Assembly (NCBI GenBank): GCA_003665825.1
Contig: QPFY01000004.1
Location: 744,001 to 808,000, forward strand
Direction of reading: 5' to 3'
DNA: 64,000 nucleotides
Source: Microbotryum silenes-acaulis
Taxonomy: Eukaryota > Basidiomycota > Microbotryomycetes > Microbotryales > Microbotryaceae
Positions within the stretch are counted from its first letter, which is position 1, and each line of letters opens with the position of its first letter. The notes beneath the pieces are model-generated. The model worked only from the letters and a program-made list of their open reading frames with translations. It searched no databases and was not told where the DNA came from. The translations under genes and the position numbers were made by a program. Shown here one piece after another: positions 21,595 through 33,701 of the stretch.

Positions 21595-24140
21595 TTACAA
21601 GCTGACCGCGATGATGACATAGACCATCATGAGCTAGAGGGTAAAGTCGGCAGTACAAAGGGGGAAACGGGTCAAGGGAGAAACGGGTCAGATGCATGCA
21701 TCGTACGAGCCCGAGACATGTCCCGACGCACCAACCATCCTTCCATCCAGTTGGATCGACCGTCTTGCAGAGTGTAGTTCGCGATGAGGACCGAGAGGAA
21801 GAGGACGATCGACTCGAACGGGTCGAACAAGAGCGAGAGCGGCTTGTTGAGTATCCAGCCGAGCGTGACCATGAAGGGTATGACAAAGAGGGCGATCTGG
21901 ATTGAGGAGCCCACGGCGACGCCCAACGCGAGGTCGAGCTTGTCGTGGAGACCACTTGCGACAGCCGTCAGATGCTCGGCAGCGTTGCTGCGATTTCGAG
22001 CGCACGTAATGTTGGTTTTCGTATAGCTAAATCGTACGGCAAGTCAGGGCACAATCGACTTACCCGACGATGGGGAGCAAAATCAATCCCACCCATTCCA
22101 CACTGATCTCGGGGTGCTGCTCTGTCAAACCGTTGATCGAGCTGCGCAGCAGTCACCGCGCATAAGTGTGGGTGCCGCGTCGCTACGACGGAGGCGCAGT
22201 CTCTCACCTGACCAAGAACTCCGCCGTGATCGCAATGAGCACCGTGGCGACGACGAGTAGACCGACGGCCGCCCAGAGCGTCAGCGTGGGCACTTCCTCG
22301 TCGTCGTCGTCTTGCACTGCGCCTTCCTCGGGGTCGACGAGGGCCTGGCGAGGCTTGCGCACCGACTTGGCGGGCTTGAACGCCGTCTTTTCCTTTCTCC
22401 CCAGCTTGAGCTTTTTGGTGAAGTCCTCACCGTTGTCTTGTTGTGCGGCCTCAACGTACAGGTGCGGATGTGTGAAGAGTTGGAAGCTGAGGTAGGCCCC
22501 GTCTGTTGTCCCCAAGTACAGGCTCTCAGTCAGTCGACTGCTCAATTGCGATTCTCTGGTGTCAGTGCTTACAAGTGAGTAAGAGCAAGATCGAGGTTCC
22601 TCGTGACATAGACAGGATGGAACTCTTTTCGAACGAATCCGAGTTGGTGTCGCGGAAGGCCGCGGAATATCCGGCCTGTTCGTCGAAAGGGTCCGACAAG
22701 GAAGATGCGTCAGGTTATTGACCAGCTTTTGCCCTCAGCGAGTGTCGTAGCACGACGACAGAAAACTGACTGGAACCAGAATGGCGATGACGGAAATGAC
22801 GAGTAACGAGCTGTTGAGCTGAGCCGCGGCACCCCCAAACGCCTGTTCGCTGTAGCGCAGGCCACCGAGGAAGAAGCACCTGCCCGATCGATGTGAAGCC
22901 GACGGTGCTCGAGGCGGCGTTGCATCAGCTCGGATTCGACATCTGAAGCTCACAAGGCTACCTCGAACTTACATTCCCATCACCAGGAGGAGGTTGGACA
23001 GGATCGAACCCAGCAGAGACGATTGTACTACGCGGATCTCGCATTTGACGAGCGCAATAATGGCGATGATCAACTGCGGATGGGCATGGGGCACCGGCGG
23101 GGTAATCAGATTCCGGCAGGAGCCATCACTGCAGGATCGCAGGCGCAGGTATGCAGCCGAGATACTGAGACTCACTTCCACCGCGTTACCAAGCGTGGCG
23201 TTGAGCAACCCACCCAACGTCTGGCCGACCCGCAGAGCGAGCTCTTCGGTGCCGGTGCCCAGCATCTTGGCCAGAGGGATGATCGACAAGAAGGTGAAGA
23301 TGAAGATGATCGTGTCGTTGACCTTGGCGAAATGAAGCGCCCATCCGACCTGAAGAATACAGAGGATTGATGACGCTCGCCGTCAGCTTCGGGTAGTCGT
23401 CCCAACCCGCGTTGACGACCGGTCGGCGGTCCTGACTGCACTTGGTGCTGCCAATGTACCTGCGTCGGGCTCTCGACAGAAGCCCCGCCCCCAGTGTCGC
23501 GGCACCACGAGCTAGTAGTGGCAGCACCTCCGAGTGACTCAAAGAATCAAAGAAAGGAGATGGCACTGACGGGAATGAATACGAGCAAGACATTGAGCCA
23601 GGTCGCGGTGATGATGGCCCACAACGATTCCTTCAAGGTCGGTTCTCGCGAGATCTTTCGCTCGGCGATCAGCAAATCGGTCAGTCGCTTCTTGAGCGGC
23701 AACTTCTCAAAGGCCCCCTCGCCCGCGGCGGCGGTTGCGCCGGCCGACGCTCGCGTGCTGCGACGCGAGAAGGGCTGGTCCGACGGCGGCGTGGTCTCGT
23801 CGTTGGTATCGGATCGGTCCGTCGGGGTCGAATCGGACGGCATCGTCACCATCTTGCTCGTCGAACCGTAGCCATGGACCGCGCTCGTGCACTCCGTGCC
23901 CGCAACCGAATCGTGGTGAGTGGCAGCGGACTGGGCCTCGGACGCGGCCGTTCGCTCGCTGTCCGACGTCTCAGTGGTTGTCACGGTCGGGATCGCGACG
24001 TGGTGGGCACTTGTCGGAGCGGCTTGCTGTGTGGTCGACATCGTCGTGCCCTTGGTCGAGTCGGTCTGGGCGTGGCGTTGCAGCAGTGGTGACAGGGGAG
24101 GGGAGGTTGAGGCACGGGGCGAAAGCGCGCGCGTCATCTG
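21595..24140 (-). CDS. VCX1: Vacuolar Ca2+/H+ exchanger, VCX1/CAX family
   Basis: CAX exchangers load Ca2+ into the vacuole using the proton gradient. Multiple exons on the minus strand give an N-terminal disordered Ser/Thr region. Then come [71 protein letters not shown] (first alpha repeat, GNAVE), [33 protein letters not shown] and [16 protein letters not shown] cytosolic loop is rich in Lys and Asp/Glu (about 22300-22440). The second alpha repeat is [39 protein letters not shown]. An acidic helix is absent. Two in-frame ATGs are possible (24140 and 24041); I give the outer one. The 3' end is uncertain: AVSL then TAA at 21595-21597, or a further exon via a strong GTAAGT donor at the same place. 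Confidence 0.88.
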
Positions 24141-24409
24141 ATTCGCGCGATCGGCGGCGAGAATTCTATATTTGATTTTACACTGTTTGGCTTGGCATTC
24201 TGTCATTCTTGGTGCACCTCAGCTCGCCTTGAGTGCTCAGGTCAGTTCTATTCGTCACGGTTCCAGGCCGCCAGCCCCGAACTTGGGCCGGGACAGCCCG
24301 GCGTCAGCAGTGATTCATGTCGTAATCAATGGGCAATTCCAACTGGCTCTTAGAATTCGCTAGGTACTGGGACTAGATTCGCCAGGGCCCTCACTGGTAT
24401 AGGCGGGAG
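24141..24409. other. Promoter region of VCX1-like gene
   Basis: 269 bp upstream of the exchanger. No supported gene. A short TTTTAC/TTTGATTTTA AT-rich patch near 24170-24190 is the only compositional contrast. Confidence 0.3.
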
Positions 24410-24956
24410 TTGGAGGGATGTCGAATCGTCCTCAGGCCGATACCGTGCATCGTGCAGCCTGTACATCCAGGGTTCGACAAGTACGGCTTCCAGCCGATCG
24501 AGTCACGCCAGGTCTTCGGGGTGTGTTGTTCCAAAGCATTTTTTTTCGGCGGCTCACGTTCGAGATGGGATGTTCGACATGTGCGTCGCGGGAAACGCTT
24601 GCTGCAGTGAGTCAGTGACGCAATCAAGGCAAACCTCGCGTGGATAGCTTCGTCATGTGCCATCGTATCGTCTTGCAGGAGACTCACATGATGTCACGTG
24701 TGGACCGCAGGGACATGCTCGCACGTGTCAGAGCTGTTTTTTTTTTGTATCAAGCCAGAGCTGGGTCGGCCCCTGGCTCTCGTTAGCGTATCTGATCTCG
24801 CAAGCGCTTGGGACGGACGACACGAAGAGGGACAGCACCGACTCGGATGATGACGATGACGAAGTGCACGAACAATTAGTAGGCGGATCAAGAGGCGAAA
24901 GGAGATCAATTCGAACGATTTGGAGGTCCCGGGAGAGATGTATTCGTTTTCTTTGA
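24410..24956 (+). other. Possible exons of an unrecognised small gene
   Basis: Two protein-like stretches lie on the plus strand. One (about 24425-24605) reads IPCIVQPVHPGFDKYGFQPIESRQVFG. It ends in a good donor (CA/GTGAGTCAGT, about 24606) with an acceptor near 24679 (TCTTGCAG). The other (about 24763-24956) reads SWVGPWLSLAYLISQALGTDD, then an Asp-rich tail and GERRSIRTIWRSRERCIRFL before TGA. It is preceded by a long T-tract and AG, as an acceptor would be. No continuous exon model or family was found, so this is only a candidate. Confidence 0.22.
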
Positions 24957-26672
24957 GCGGCCCACTTCTGCAATGATGTGTTTCAGGATTTCTAATGATT
25001 CTCATTGTATGCGTGCTGCGTCGCCTCGTTTTCAAGTCTCGGAGTGTTTAGCGTTACACCCTCCTTCACCGATTCGGCGGCCGGTGTCCTCGATTCATCT
25101 CTCGGCTTCCTCGTTTCGGTCCTCTGGCTTTTCTCCGCTTCTACTGCCGTGTATCTCATACACCGCATTTTCATTCCGCCATAATCTGTAGCCTATATAC
25201 GAAAGTTCATACTTCCTTTATATCTTATTCTCCGTCTCGTCTCGCGGCGTGCATAGTGTCAGGAATATATGGTTGTACCTTTATTTATTCACCTGAGTAT
25301 TGTGAGCTCCTTATATGATACTTGGAACTGAGCCCAATGTGGTGTTATTCGTTCCTCTGGTAACTCAATCTCCCTACTTTACTAGTCTCTACTCTCGCTT
25401 CTTGGGCGCTTTACGCTTTCTCTCTAAACTTCCGAAAGTCTAACCCTTAGTCTCTGGCCACTCTGGTCTCGTCCCTGTTCATTGGACTGAGTCGTGATCA
25501 TCGTCAGATTCCACTTGAGAACATTTCTGCGATACGAAAGCCAAGATACACGCCAGCTTCGCCATGACAATGGCTGTGCCGCTTTTCTCGCCCGCCAAGA
25601 AGTGAAGGAGAAGCCACACTGTGTACTGATTGAGTGATGATGCATTCCATGAAGTGCAGACTAGCTGAACGGAAGCCAGAGCCACCGCGACGTCATGTAT
25701 TCTTTCTGTCGCCGAGCTGGAATGATTAGCGGACTTATGGAGGTTGGGGCACCAGGAGCGCAGTCCGCGACTCGTGTGGGATTCGGCGATGTCCCGTGCA
25801 GAAGGGTCATACCTAACTGTGGACGAATAGACTCTGATGAAGTAGCCCATGCATATTCGATCAATGCTGGACCATGCTTCCGCTTATTCTGCCTCGAGGG
25901 AAGGGGGCAAGAAGGTGAGTGCCCGAGGCGTTGTCTTGTCTGATCCACGACTCCTGATTCTCGAGCGGCCAGCCCCACCGCAATCCTCCTTTGGGCGCTT
26001 TCCCCACATTGCACCTACTGCCACAGGCTGTTTACATTCAAATGGAGCCCCTCTCCTCGATCTACCTCCTCGGCTGCGGATCCTTTGCCTCGAACCTCCC
26101 CCCCGAGCTCTCAACGTTTCGAGCGCGCCTGATGCGACTGAACGTTTCGTCGCTCGCTTCGGCCAGGTCGAGGTCGAGAGCAAGAATTGTGGGTTCCTCA
26201 ATTGCGAGTTCGACCCGTTCACAGCAGACGAGTCGTTTGATTGTTCTCACCTCCCCGAAACATCGATCAAAGCGTTCAAATTGATGTTCGTGCGACAAGT
26301 CATCCCGGAAGAGGATGCGCTCATGCAAGCCAACCCACCCGTTCACCTCTCAATTGTTCGGCTCGCCTCTCTCGCTCGATTATCATCCCAGTCCTGCATT
26401 GGCTTTGCTGGTTGACGACGAGTGCTTGGACTTCTTCAAGAAATGCTAGGGCCTGTTGAATGCCGTCCAGGTGTGTCCTGCTCCGTTGCGACGAGCGTGA
26501 GTTATAGAGTCTAAGCTCGCCTTTGCGGCTCGGCGCACCCGAAAAGAGTGACCTAAATTCCTATCCCATCTGCAGATGCCAGTCCTTCCTGGCGCACACT
26601 CAACGATCCTCCCTCCAGCAGCAGCCTCCCAGATCGATCCCACCTGATCCCACCCCAAAAAGGGACAGCCTC
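24957..26672. other. Gene-poor interval with one unassigned open frame
   Basis: About 1.7 kb with no confident gene. From 24990 to 25460 the DNA is T/C-rich and AT-leaning, unlike the coding DNA around it. A plus frame at 25849-26415 contains CGFLNCEFDPFTADESFDCSHLPETSIKAF-like sequence; a shorter frame starts with an ATG at 26042 (MEPLSSIYLLGCGSFASNL). Neither matches a family I know, and both may be relics at the edge of the transposon island. Confidence 0.25.
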
Positions 26673-29600
26673 CTAAACCGAACGAACTTCTGGAATCAGA
26701 AGTGCAGTCCCGGGATAACGAGCAGGAGAAGCGAACGCAACTGACGCTTCTGGCATGTTGGCGTCACTGATATAAGACGAAGGCACTTCTCTGCGTTCCT
26801 TGATCTCTTTCATATGAGCGCGGGTGTTGCCTCGCTCGTGATAGGTCGAGCTCTTGACGTAGCCATCTGCAAGGACGGGATGAGAATAAAGTCAGACTCA
26901 ATGGTGAAGAAGTTTTTGATGCAGGCGCGCCGCACTGACCAGCTGCATGCATATCAATGTTGTCGGTCAGATTCGCGAAGTCCAGAAGCCGCATCACTCC
27001 TTCCACCGGGCCATATCGTTCGTTGCCGCACGAATGTATCAGAAGCCAGTGCGACGATTCTACCGCATTCGTAGTGGTTGCCACACCGTTGTTTGCCGTT
27101 CCACTCAAATTCTTGAAGACCACACTTCGGATCGCCGGTCTTGTCCACCACTTGATCCAGCTTTCGGCCACGGGGAACTTGTCGATGATGAACTTGGCGA
27201 GAGTGTCAATTGCTGCATGAGACTTTGCTGCGCGCATTGAATGGACCAGTGAGGCAAAGTGGCTGCGCTTGTCCGATTCGGCGAAATGTTTGAGTCCAAA
27301 TCTTCGGACTTGCTCAATGAAGTGAAAAGCGCAACCCTTAGCCACCTTCTCACCGATCTTGATAGCCTCCGCCGTCCACTGCTTCTTCTGGGGGTCGGTC
27401 ACATTGAGTAGACCCACGTCTGCGATTTTGCGTCCTACGTACCACTCTACTATGGCTTCACGGAGACCAAGTAGTTGCGCAGCTGAATAGTCGACAACAA
27501 AGGCGACCCCATTGACGATCTCGTCTACAGTGCACTTGCTATCGTTCAGGATATTGAACAGTTGCAAAAAATGCTGGCGGTAGAAACTTGCTCGCTCATA
27601 GTTGCCGATGGAGTACAAGACGGGGAGCCAACGACGAGCGCTGGGCGAGTAGCAGACTGTGGCCAGTAGTACGTATTTGTCCCGGAAGAAGGTGTTATGA
27701 GCGTCGGTAGGCCACCCTATATTGCCATCAGCAGCTTGTTCGGCGATCCAGTCGTTGAGTCGTTCTCGCATCAAAGGGGTCTGGATGCCAATCGACATGT
27801 CGGAGCTTGCTTTAGCGTCCGGGTCACTGCTTCTTCCTGAAATCGTTGAAACAGCCTTCCGTCTCTTCCTCTCAGGCTCGGTCTTGGCCTGCTTCCGTGG
27901 ATCGGGGTCGCGGTCGGATGCGAGGAGCGGATCCTCGAAACCACTGTCGTACTTGGTGTACACCACCAGCTGATGATCGACATCTGCAATCACGCGCACG
28001 ACTGAGTGAAGATCATCCTGTAGGGCGCCACGCTTGCTTTGACCCACTCTTGGCGCGTGCCTGGCAATCGTCCGAGTATTGTCGTATAGTGGACAGATCT
28101 CGGAAGCGGACGGCCGGTGTCGTGGGTCGTCTGGGAAAGCAGTCATCTGGCCCATGCGTAGCTCTGCCGCAGATGCTTGGGGCGCGGCAGAACGCAGACG
28201 TTGCAGTTGTTCTACCTGTTCCGATGACGGACGAGAGACATGCGGAGGAGGATGGTTGTGGAATCCCGAATGCAAAATGAAGACCTCGCCCGGGCGATCC
28301 TTGCGTTGCGCTTGAATAATGGTTGCCGAACAAAGTATGTGCTTCATCGGCCCGTTGCAAGCTTAAATCGGACAGAGCGGGATCTGCGATGATGTGCGCT
28401 CTACGTTCGGAGCAATCGCTTTGCGCGAGGTGAGTTTGTTGGGCGCTTCCTGTGTAGTGTCGAGCGCTTCGGCCTCCTCCCCGCGATTTGCCCTCCTTGG
28501 TACTGATATCTTTGTCGGAGGTCGACGCTTGCCACAACAGGATCGGTCGCAACGGAGAAACACACCCAAGCAGTATCTCTTGCTGTACTTGACATACTCG
28601 ACGTTCAGTTCCCGACGAGGGCCTTGTCAGACACCACCAGAGTCACTTCGATTGCCCGATGCTGAGAAAGACCACAGATACGACAAGCCACCATTCGACA
28701 TTGGAACGGCAACGACGTCGTCCCAAGTTCCGTTGGGTCTCCATGAATCGAGAACGACCTCTCTGGGGTATTCATCGAGCATGAGGTCGGTCATCTTCAT
28801 TCGTCCTTCGTTGTACTTCGGTAATTCCGGGTAGTCTCCATCTTCCGGGTCATTCGGATATTGTAGGTCGTTCGGATGGGTGTGCGATGACCGGGAGTAG
28901 CGGTGGCCATCACTTGAGGTGCGAAACTCGGCTAGTTGACGATTCTGCCGTCGCACCTCGTCGTCGGCCTCCGCTTCGGCTATGGCAAAGAAGCTCGATG
29001 CTGATGCCGCCTCGCCAAGATGCAGTGTGTTTTCAGGCGTCCTGACCAGAGTGACTGTAGGCGGGGGTGTTCCAGTCCTGCCCTCATCTTGTAGAGGTGC
29101 CGCTTGCGAGCGAGCGGGGATGGAAGTGCAATGCAGAAATTGATGACGATCTTTAGGGTGCTGGCAGATCTGAGGTGACGATTAGGCGGTAGCAATTTCA
29201 GTAAGCGAGTTGATTCTGCAAGCGTTGTTCGATGCGGAAGGAAAACAAAGACATACCCTCATTGACAGTATAGCTTCTGCTGGCAGCGTGCCGAGGTCGA
29301 GAGCGGAGCTGGTCGACTCAAGAACTTGGTCCGAGAAATCGGCCCTGGCAGCGAACGACGCGAGCTTGACGTATCGAGAGGAGATGAAGATCTGGCTGGG
29401 AGCAAACGAGACATCGGTCTGATCGACGATGGAGTAATCAAAGCAGGAGCCGTCTGAAGATTTGCATTGGAAGAAGTTCGTCAGCGATCTGCAGGCAAGT
29501 CATTAGGTGAATCACTCTATGATTGTCCTGCATACCTTGGAGAGCAATTCCGAGCTCGTCAGCAACCTCGTCGAGCACATGCTGAAGGTAAACGAAACGA

Positions 29601-30446
29601 CAGGCTCCTGCTGTAAAGTTGATGGGGACAGAGGGCGTCATTCGCACCGCCACGCCAGCAACTAAGTGGCCGGAGGGAGATCGTGCTTCGACGGTCGAAA
29701 CTGAGCAAGTGGAGCCCGCCACACTGTGATATCAGCGATTTCAACCCTAATGTACAGACATTCGGTTGGAAATTTGAAGACGTACCGTTAATTCTTAGAG
29801 CAATCGATTCAGGAAAATCACGAGTGGTACTGAGGGATGCCGAAGTCGACGCGCCTTCTTGCGGAAAAGCCGCCGATTGAGGCAATGACGACATCGTCCC
29901 CTGCGGCCGCGGTGCACCCAGATCGGTGTTGGAAGTGATACCTTTGAATCTCAACGTCTGATTGAGCGTGTTCGTTGTTGAAAACAAAAGAGGAGATGTA
30001 GAGGTGCAAAACGGGAACGCGTCGTTGAGGATCGGACTGGAAATAGTAACCGCATCGTCGTAATGATCGTGGCCACCGTCTTGGCCGACTTCGCTCTTGC
30101 TCACATTACGGCTTAGATCGAAACTGATACTTTGTGCCAGGTGGTTTTGTCCCTGCATTGCGAAGGTAGAGGATGAAGGTGGGGCCGGCACCGCGCCGGT
30201 CGACATGGCCGCGAGGTGGTCGCCAGCCTCAGCAGCACAGGTGTTGTCATGATCCGCAGCTAGCCGACCCGCGAGCGGCTCGTCAAGTTCGATGGAGGCT
30301 TCTAATATGGGTGTCAAGATCGGGTGATGCTCGAAGCTCGGTTGCTTGCGTGCTGGGTTGGCGTACGGTGTCTTCGGCGTGTTGCGAGTTGCTGAACGCG
30401 TCTGGGGCCGGCCGTCAACCGCAATTCGGCGACTTCGCAACTCCAT
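26673..30446 (-). pseudogene. MULE-type transposase gene with GCM/FLYWCH-like zinc finger, two in-frame stops
   Basis: Five exons (minus order: 29786-30446, 29536-29700, 29257-29453, 26940-29169, 26673-26866) keep a single frame through four GT-AG introns. The first exons encode a disordered, unrecognised region. Exon 4 carries a zinc-finger-like segment (KYSKRYCLGVFLRCDRSCC... and CNGPMKHILCSA...HSGFHNHPPP) of the GCM/WRKY type found before MULE transposases. A MULE-like core follows: RWLPVLYSIGNYERASFYRQHF, FVVDYSAAQLLGLREA, KGCAFHFIEQVRRFG, TTNAVESSHW. Two stop codons interrupt exon 4, TGA at 28627-28629 and TAA at 28363-28365, both inside the finger. Everything else is open over more than 1,100 codons. 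Either the copy is freshly dead, or an unusual intron removes the stops. Terminal inverted repeats were not identified. Confidence 0.65.
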
Positions 30447-30800
30447 TGACCTGAAAATCTGATCTGTCTGACTCCTTGCGAAAGAAAGCGAGACGACTGC
30501 CACGCCAAACAACTGCTACAGTAAGTCGGGTCTGAAACGTGCGGCGGCGCGGTCCTGACTGATACGCGTCGAACAATTAAGTGGTCACGACGCGACCTTA
30601 CGCGTTCATTTACCGAGAGGCGGAGCTCCTCCGACCGTGCCGATCGGCTACCGGCGCCTGCCTATCTTGAGCATATAGCCCAAAAGAAGAGTGATGTGCT
30701 GTGTCGTCTTTTAGAGCACGTGACTTTCTAGCCGCAGGAGCGTCCACAATCCTCGATTTTGATACCATCTCCAGAGGAGTAAAAAGCTAACCATTAAAAA
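30447..30800. other. Flank between MULE-type gene and copia LTR
   Basis: 354 bp with no supported gene. It ends in an A-rich patch (TTAAAAA, 30795-30800) that borders the proposed LTR. Confidence 0.3.
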
Positions 30801-31122
30801 TGTGCATAAGTGCGACTCGGGCTGAGTGGGGCCGGATGGGTCCGCCGCACTTGGCCAGATGGGTCCGCACTTTGCTGGGCCAAGTGCGGACCGCAGACCG
30901 CCATGTGCGGACACTTGACCGACACATGTCCGCACATGAGGCTGCGGTCCGCACATGAGAATTTGAAATCATCATAAGTCTTGCAGCACATATCGTATCA
31001 TGTTCTTCTTGCAGGTCCAACCTAGGAATACTTATATATTTGTCCTACGACATCGAAAAGATACGATATCGTCATGTATTGACCTATAATCAAGTGTCCG
31101 CACATGTGCGGACATTTGTACA
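30801..31122 (-). repeat. Probable 3' LTR of copia copy 1, rich in GTCCGCA palindromes
   Basis: Lies just downstream (minus sense) of the copia RNase H region. On the minus strand it can be read as TGTACAAATG...ATGCACA, giving TG...CA ends over about 322 bp; the borders are provisional because no second LTR is present. A purine-rich GGGTGGAGGT tract lies directly outside the 31122 end, as expected for a polypurine primer. The LTR holds at least six copies of a TGCGGAC/GTCCGCA word in both orientations. Confidence 0.5.
31095..31114. repeat. Perfect 20-bp palindrome
   Basis: The 20 bases TGTCCGCACATGTGCGGACA read the same on both strands, centred on CATG. It is the strongest member of the GTCCGCA-type cluster at 30838-31114. 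Confidence 0.95.
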
Positions 31123-33063
31123 ACCTCCACCCAGACCATCTCGATCGTGCCTTCCGCGATGTGGTCCCGGATGAAGTGAAAGTGGATGCCAATATGTTTG
31201 GTACGAGCATGGAAAGCCGGGTGCTTGGCCAGAGTGATGGCGGACTAGTTGTCACCCCGCAAACGAGTCGGAGCGGTCTGCTCGAAGCCAAGATCCGCAA
31301 GCAATCGACGTAATCAAATCCCCTCGCGAGCGGCGTATGACATGGCCACATACTCGGCCTCGGTACTGGAGAGGGTGACGAGAGTCTGTCGCTTGGCGAT
31401 CCAAGAGATAGCCCTACCAGCGCACGTGAACACATAGCCCGAGACGCTCCGGCGAGTGACCGGGTCAGCGCCGTGATCAGCATCGACGAATCCCTCCAAG
31501 ATTGCCGACATAGGCTGGAAGGACTTCTGATAGCGGATGCCAAAACTGCGGGTACCGACAAGGTAGCGCAGGTCGGATGTGTTTGAGCGCCTCCCAGTGC
31601 TCCGCTGTGAAGTCGTTGCAGAACCGAACAGCCTTTGAAACAGCGAACGCGATGTCGGGTCGGGTGGTGCCAGAGAGGTATAGGAGCTTGCCTACAATGG
31701 CGCGATAGGGGATCGAGGCAGGATCGAAATCGTAGTCAGCGCGATTCTTCAGAGTCGACGGAGCCGCGAGAGGCGTGGGGCGGGGGGAGGCATTGGCCAT
31801 GTGGTGTTCCTCGAGGATGGCATCGACGAAATGTCCCTGGTTGACGATCGCAGCACCCGTCTTGCCCTCGCGACGGATGCTCTGGCCGAGGAAGAAGGAA
31901 GCCTTGTCGGTGCTGCGAGCTTCGAACCGAGCCTTGAGCTGACAGAGCACGCCGTCGAGATCGCCGTCACCCGTGAGCAGACCGTCGATCCCCCTCCTTG
32001 CGAACGAAGACGGCATGGTCACTGTCGGTGCGGGTGAAGCCAATGGACAGGATCCATTCAGTGAAGACCTTGTACCACTCGCGGCCCGCCTGAACGAGGC
32101 CGTAGAGAGCGCGCTGCAGGCGCACGATATCGCCTCCGGGTAGACGCATGTAGATCTCGGTCCCGCCGAGGTTGCCGTTGAGGTACGCAGACGAGACGTC
32201 GAACTGGCGGGTCTCCCACTCGTTCTCGACGGCGAGGGCGAGTAACAGTCGATGGGAGGCGGCTCGACCTGTGGGCGAGTGAACGAATCGATATGCACCC
32301 CCCGGCGTTTTTGCATGTCCCCGCGCGCAACAAGTCGAGCTTTGTACTTGACAATCTGACCCTCCGCATTGCGCTTGACGAGGAGGACCCACATGCTCCC
32401 AATGACGATTGCCCCGGGCGGGGGTCGAACCGGCTTGGAGAACGTGTTCTTAGCGGCGAGAGCTCCCTCCTCCACCGACATGGCGGCCAGCCAGTAATCA
32501 CGAAAGCGGCCAGCGAGGGCAGCCTGGACCGAAGGAGTGTCATCGTTGTCGATCTTGGCGAGGAGCGCAGAGACTTCCTCAAACGAGTACATCTGCGTGT
32601 CAGGGTCACCTTCGTCGAAGTCATCGAACTGGATGGCCGCGTGCTCGACGAACTCCCAATGCTGTGCCACGTGAGCAAATCCGAGGTAGTCAGGCGGGCG
32701 ACGGGTCCGGGTGGAGCGGTCGCCATCGGGCGGTGCGTTTGCCGGGCCAGGGTTCGTGAATGTGAGGGCGAGCGGAACGGGTGGCGGAGCGGCGGCAGCG
32801 GGAGCCACGGCCGGCACTTCGGCGACAGGGGGCGCAGCGGCGGAAGCGCTGCCGAGCGGCGCGGGCGGGTAAGACAAACCGACCGCGACAGGGATGGCAG
32901 GCATGGCAGGGCTCACCGCAGCGGGAAAGAAACGGTCCTCAAAGAACTTGGCCTGAGACGACTCGAAGACCTTGTTGCGAACCGGATCGAAGAAGCGCCA
33001 GGCCTTGGATCGCGAGGAGTAGCCAACAAAGTAGCAGATAGCCGCCTTCCTGCTAATCCTCAT
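31123..33063 (-). pseudogene. Ty1/copia polyprotein remnant, 5'-truncated and frameshifted
   Basis: Minus-strand fragments in order: integrase C-terminus ([18 protein letters not shown], about 33000-33040), a Pro/Ala-rich linker, then reverse transcriptase pieces ([60 protein letters not shown]). RNase H follows ([61 protein letters not shown]). Several frame changes are needed, for example near 32250, 31980 and 31560. The YVDD block between FVRKEG and GLLTGD is missing. Gag, protease and most of integrase are absent, so the copy is truncated at about 33063 and cannot be autonomous. It belongs to a different copia lineage from the element at 54466-58891. Confidence 0.85.
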
Positions 33064-33701
33064 TCACAACACACCAACTGGCCCTGCTCCAGCGGCTTTC
33101 ACCAGGTCCTGGCAACCGTAAGTACGGTGAAAGCGCCTGAACCCGCAGTCACGAGGATCTGCATCTTCATTGCTGTTGAGACCGACCAATATTCCGGGCT
33201 AAATGTGTGGGTGATTTCGTCGAGTATCTCGTTTGGTAGTCTGCGCGGGTGAGAGCGCGTGAAGAAGTTGCTAGGCTGTGGCAGCCTCGACGGGGGCGGT
33301 GCCGACGAGCCACTCGGACGATGATCGGCGTCTTTGTCTTTCGTACTTTCGGTACCGCGTGTTTTTAAGTGAATATCGCATGGCCGGACGAACTGGATTC
33401 GCGCAGAGCAATCACCGTGGAGAAGACCGAGTCACATCTTGGGAAGTAGGGGTGGAGGCTTATCTTGGAGTTTGCCCTATTAGGAGCTTAGAGCTCGGGG
33501 TTTCGAGCTGTTTAAAATAATGGGTTGATCCGCTGACCACCAAGTCATACGATTCGGCGACTGTCAGTTGCGAGGGCTTTACGTTTTCTTATATTGTGTT
33601 CGACCTGAAAGAGGCGTAGCGCATGCCTGAGTGCCAAGATGATCCGGTGGTTAATGTCGCGAGAACAAGAGTGTTGTGTAAGGCGTCGCTCCGCCTACGC
33701 C
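33064..33701. other. Intergenic in transposon island
   Basis: 638 bp beyond the truncated copia end. Only short unrelated open frames are present. Nothing supported. Confidence 0.3.

Noticed and set aside
24440..24520. GGGTTCGA motif as part of a tRNA
   Set aside because: No D arm, anticodon arm or acceptor pairing could be built around it.
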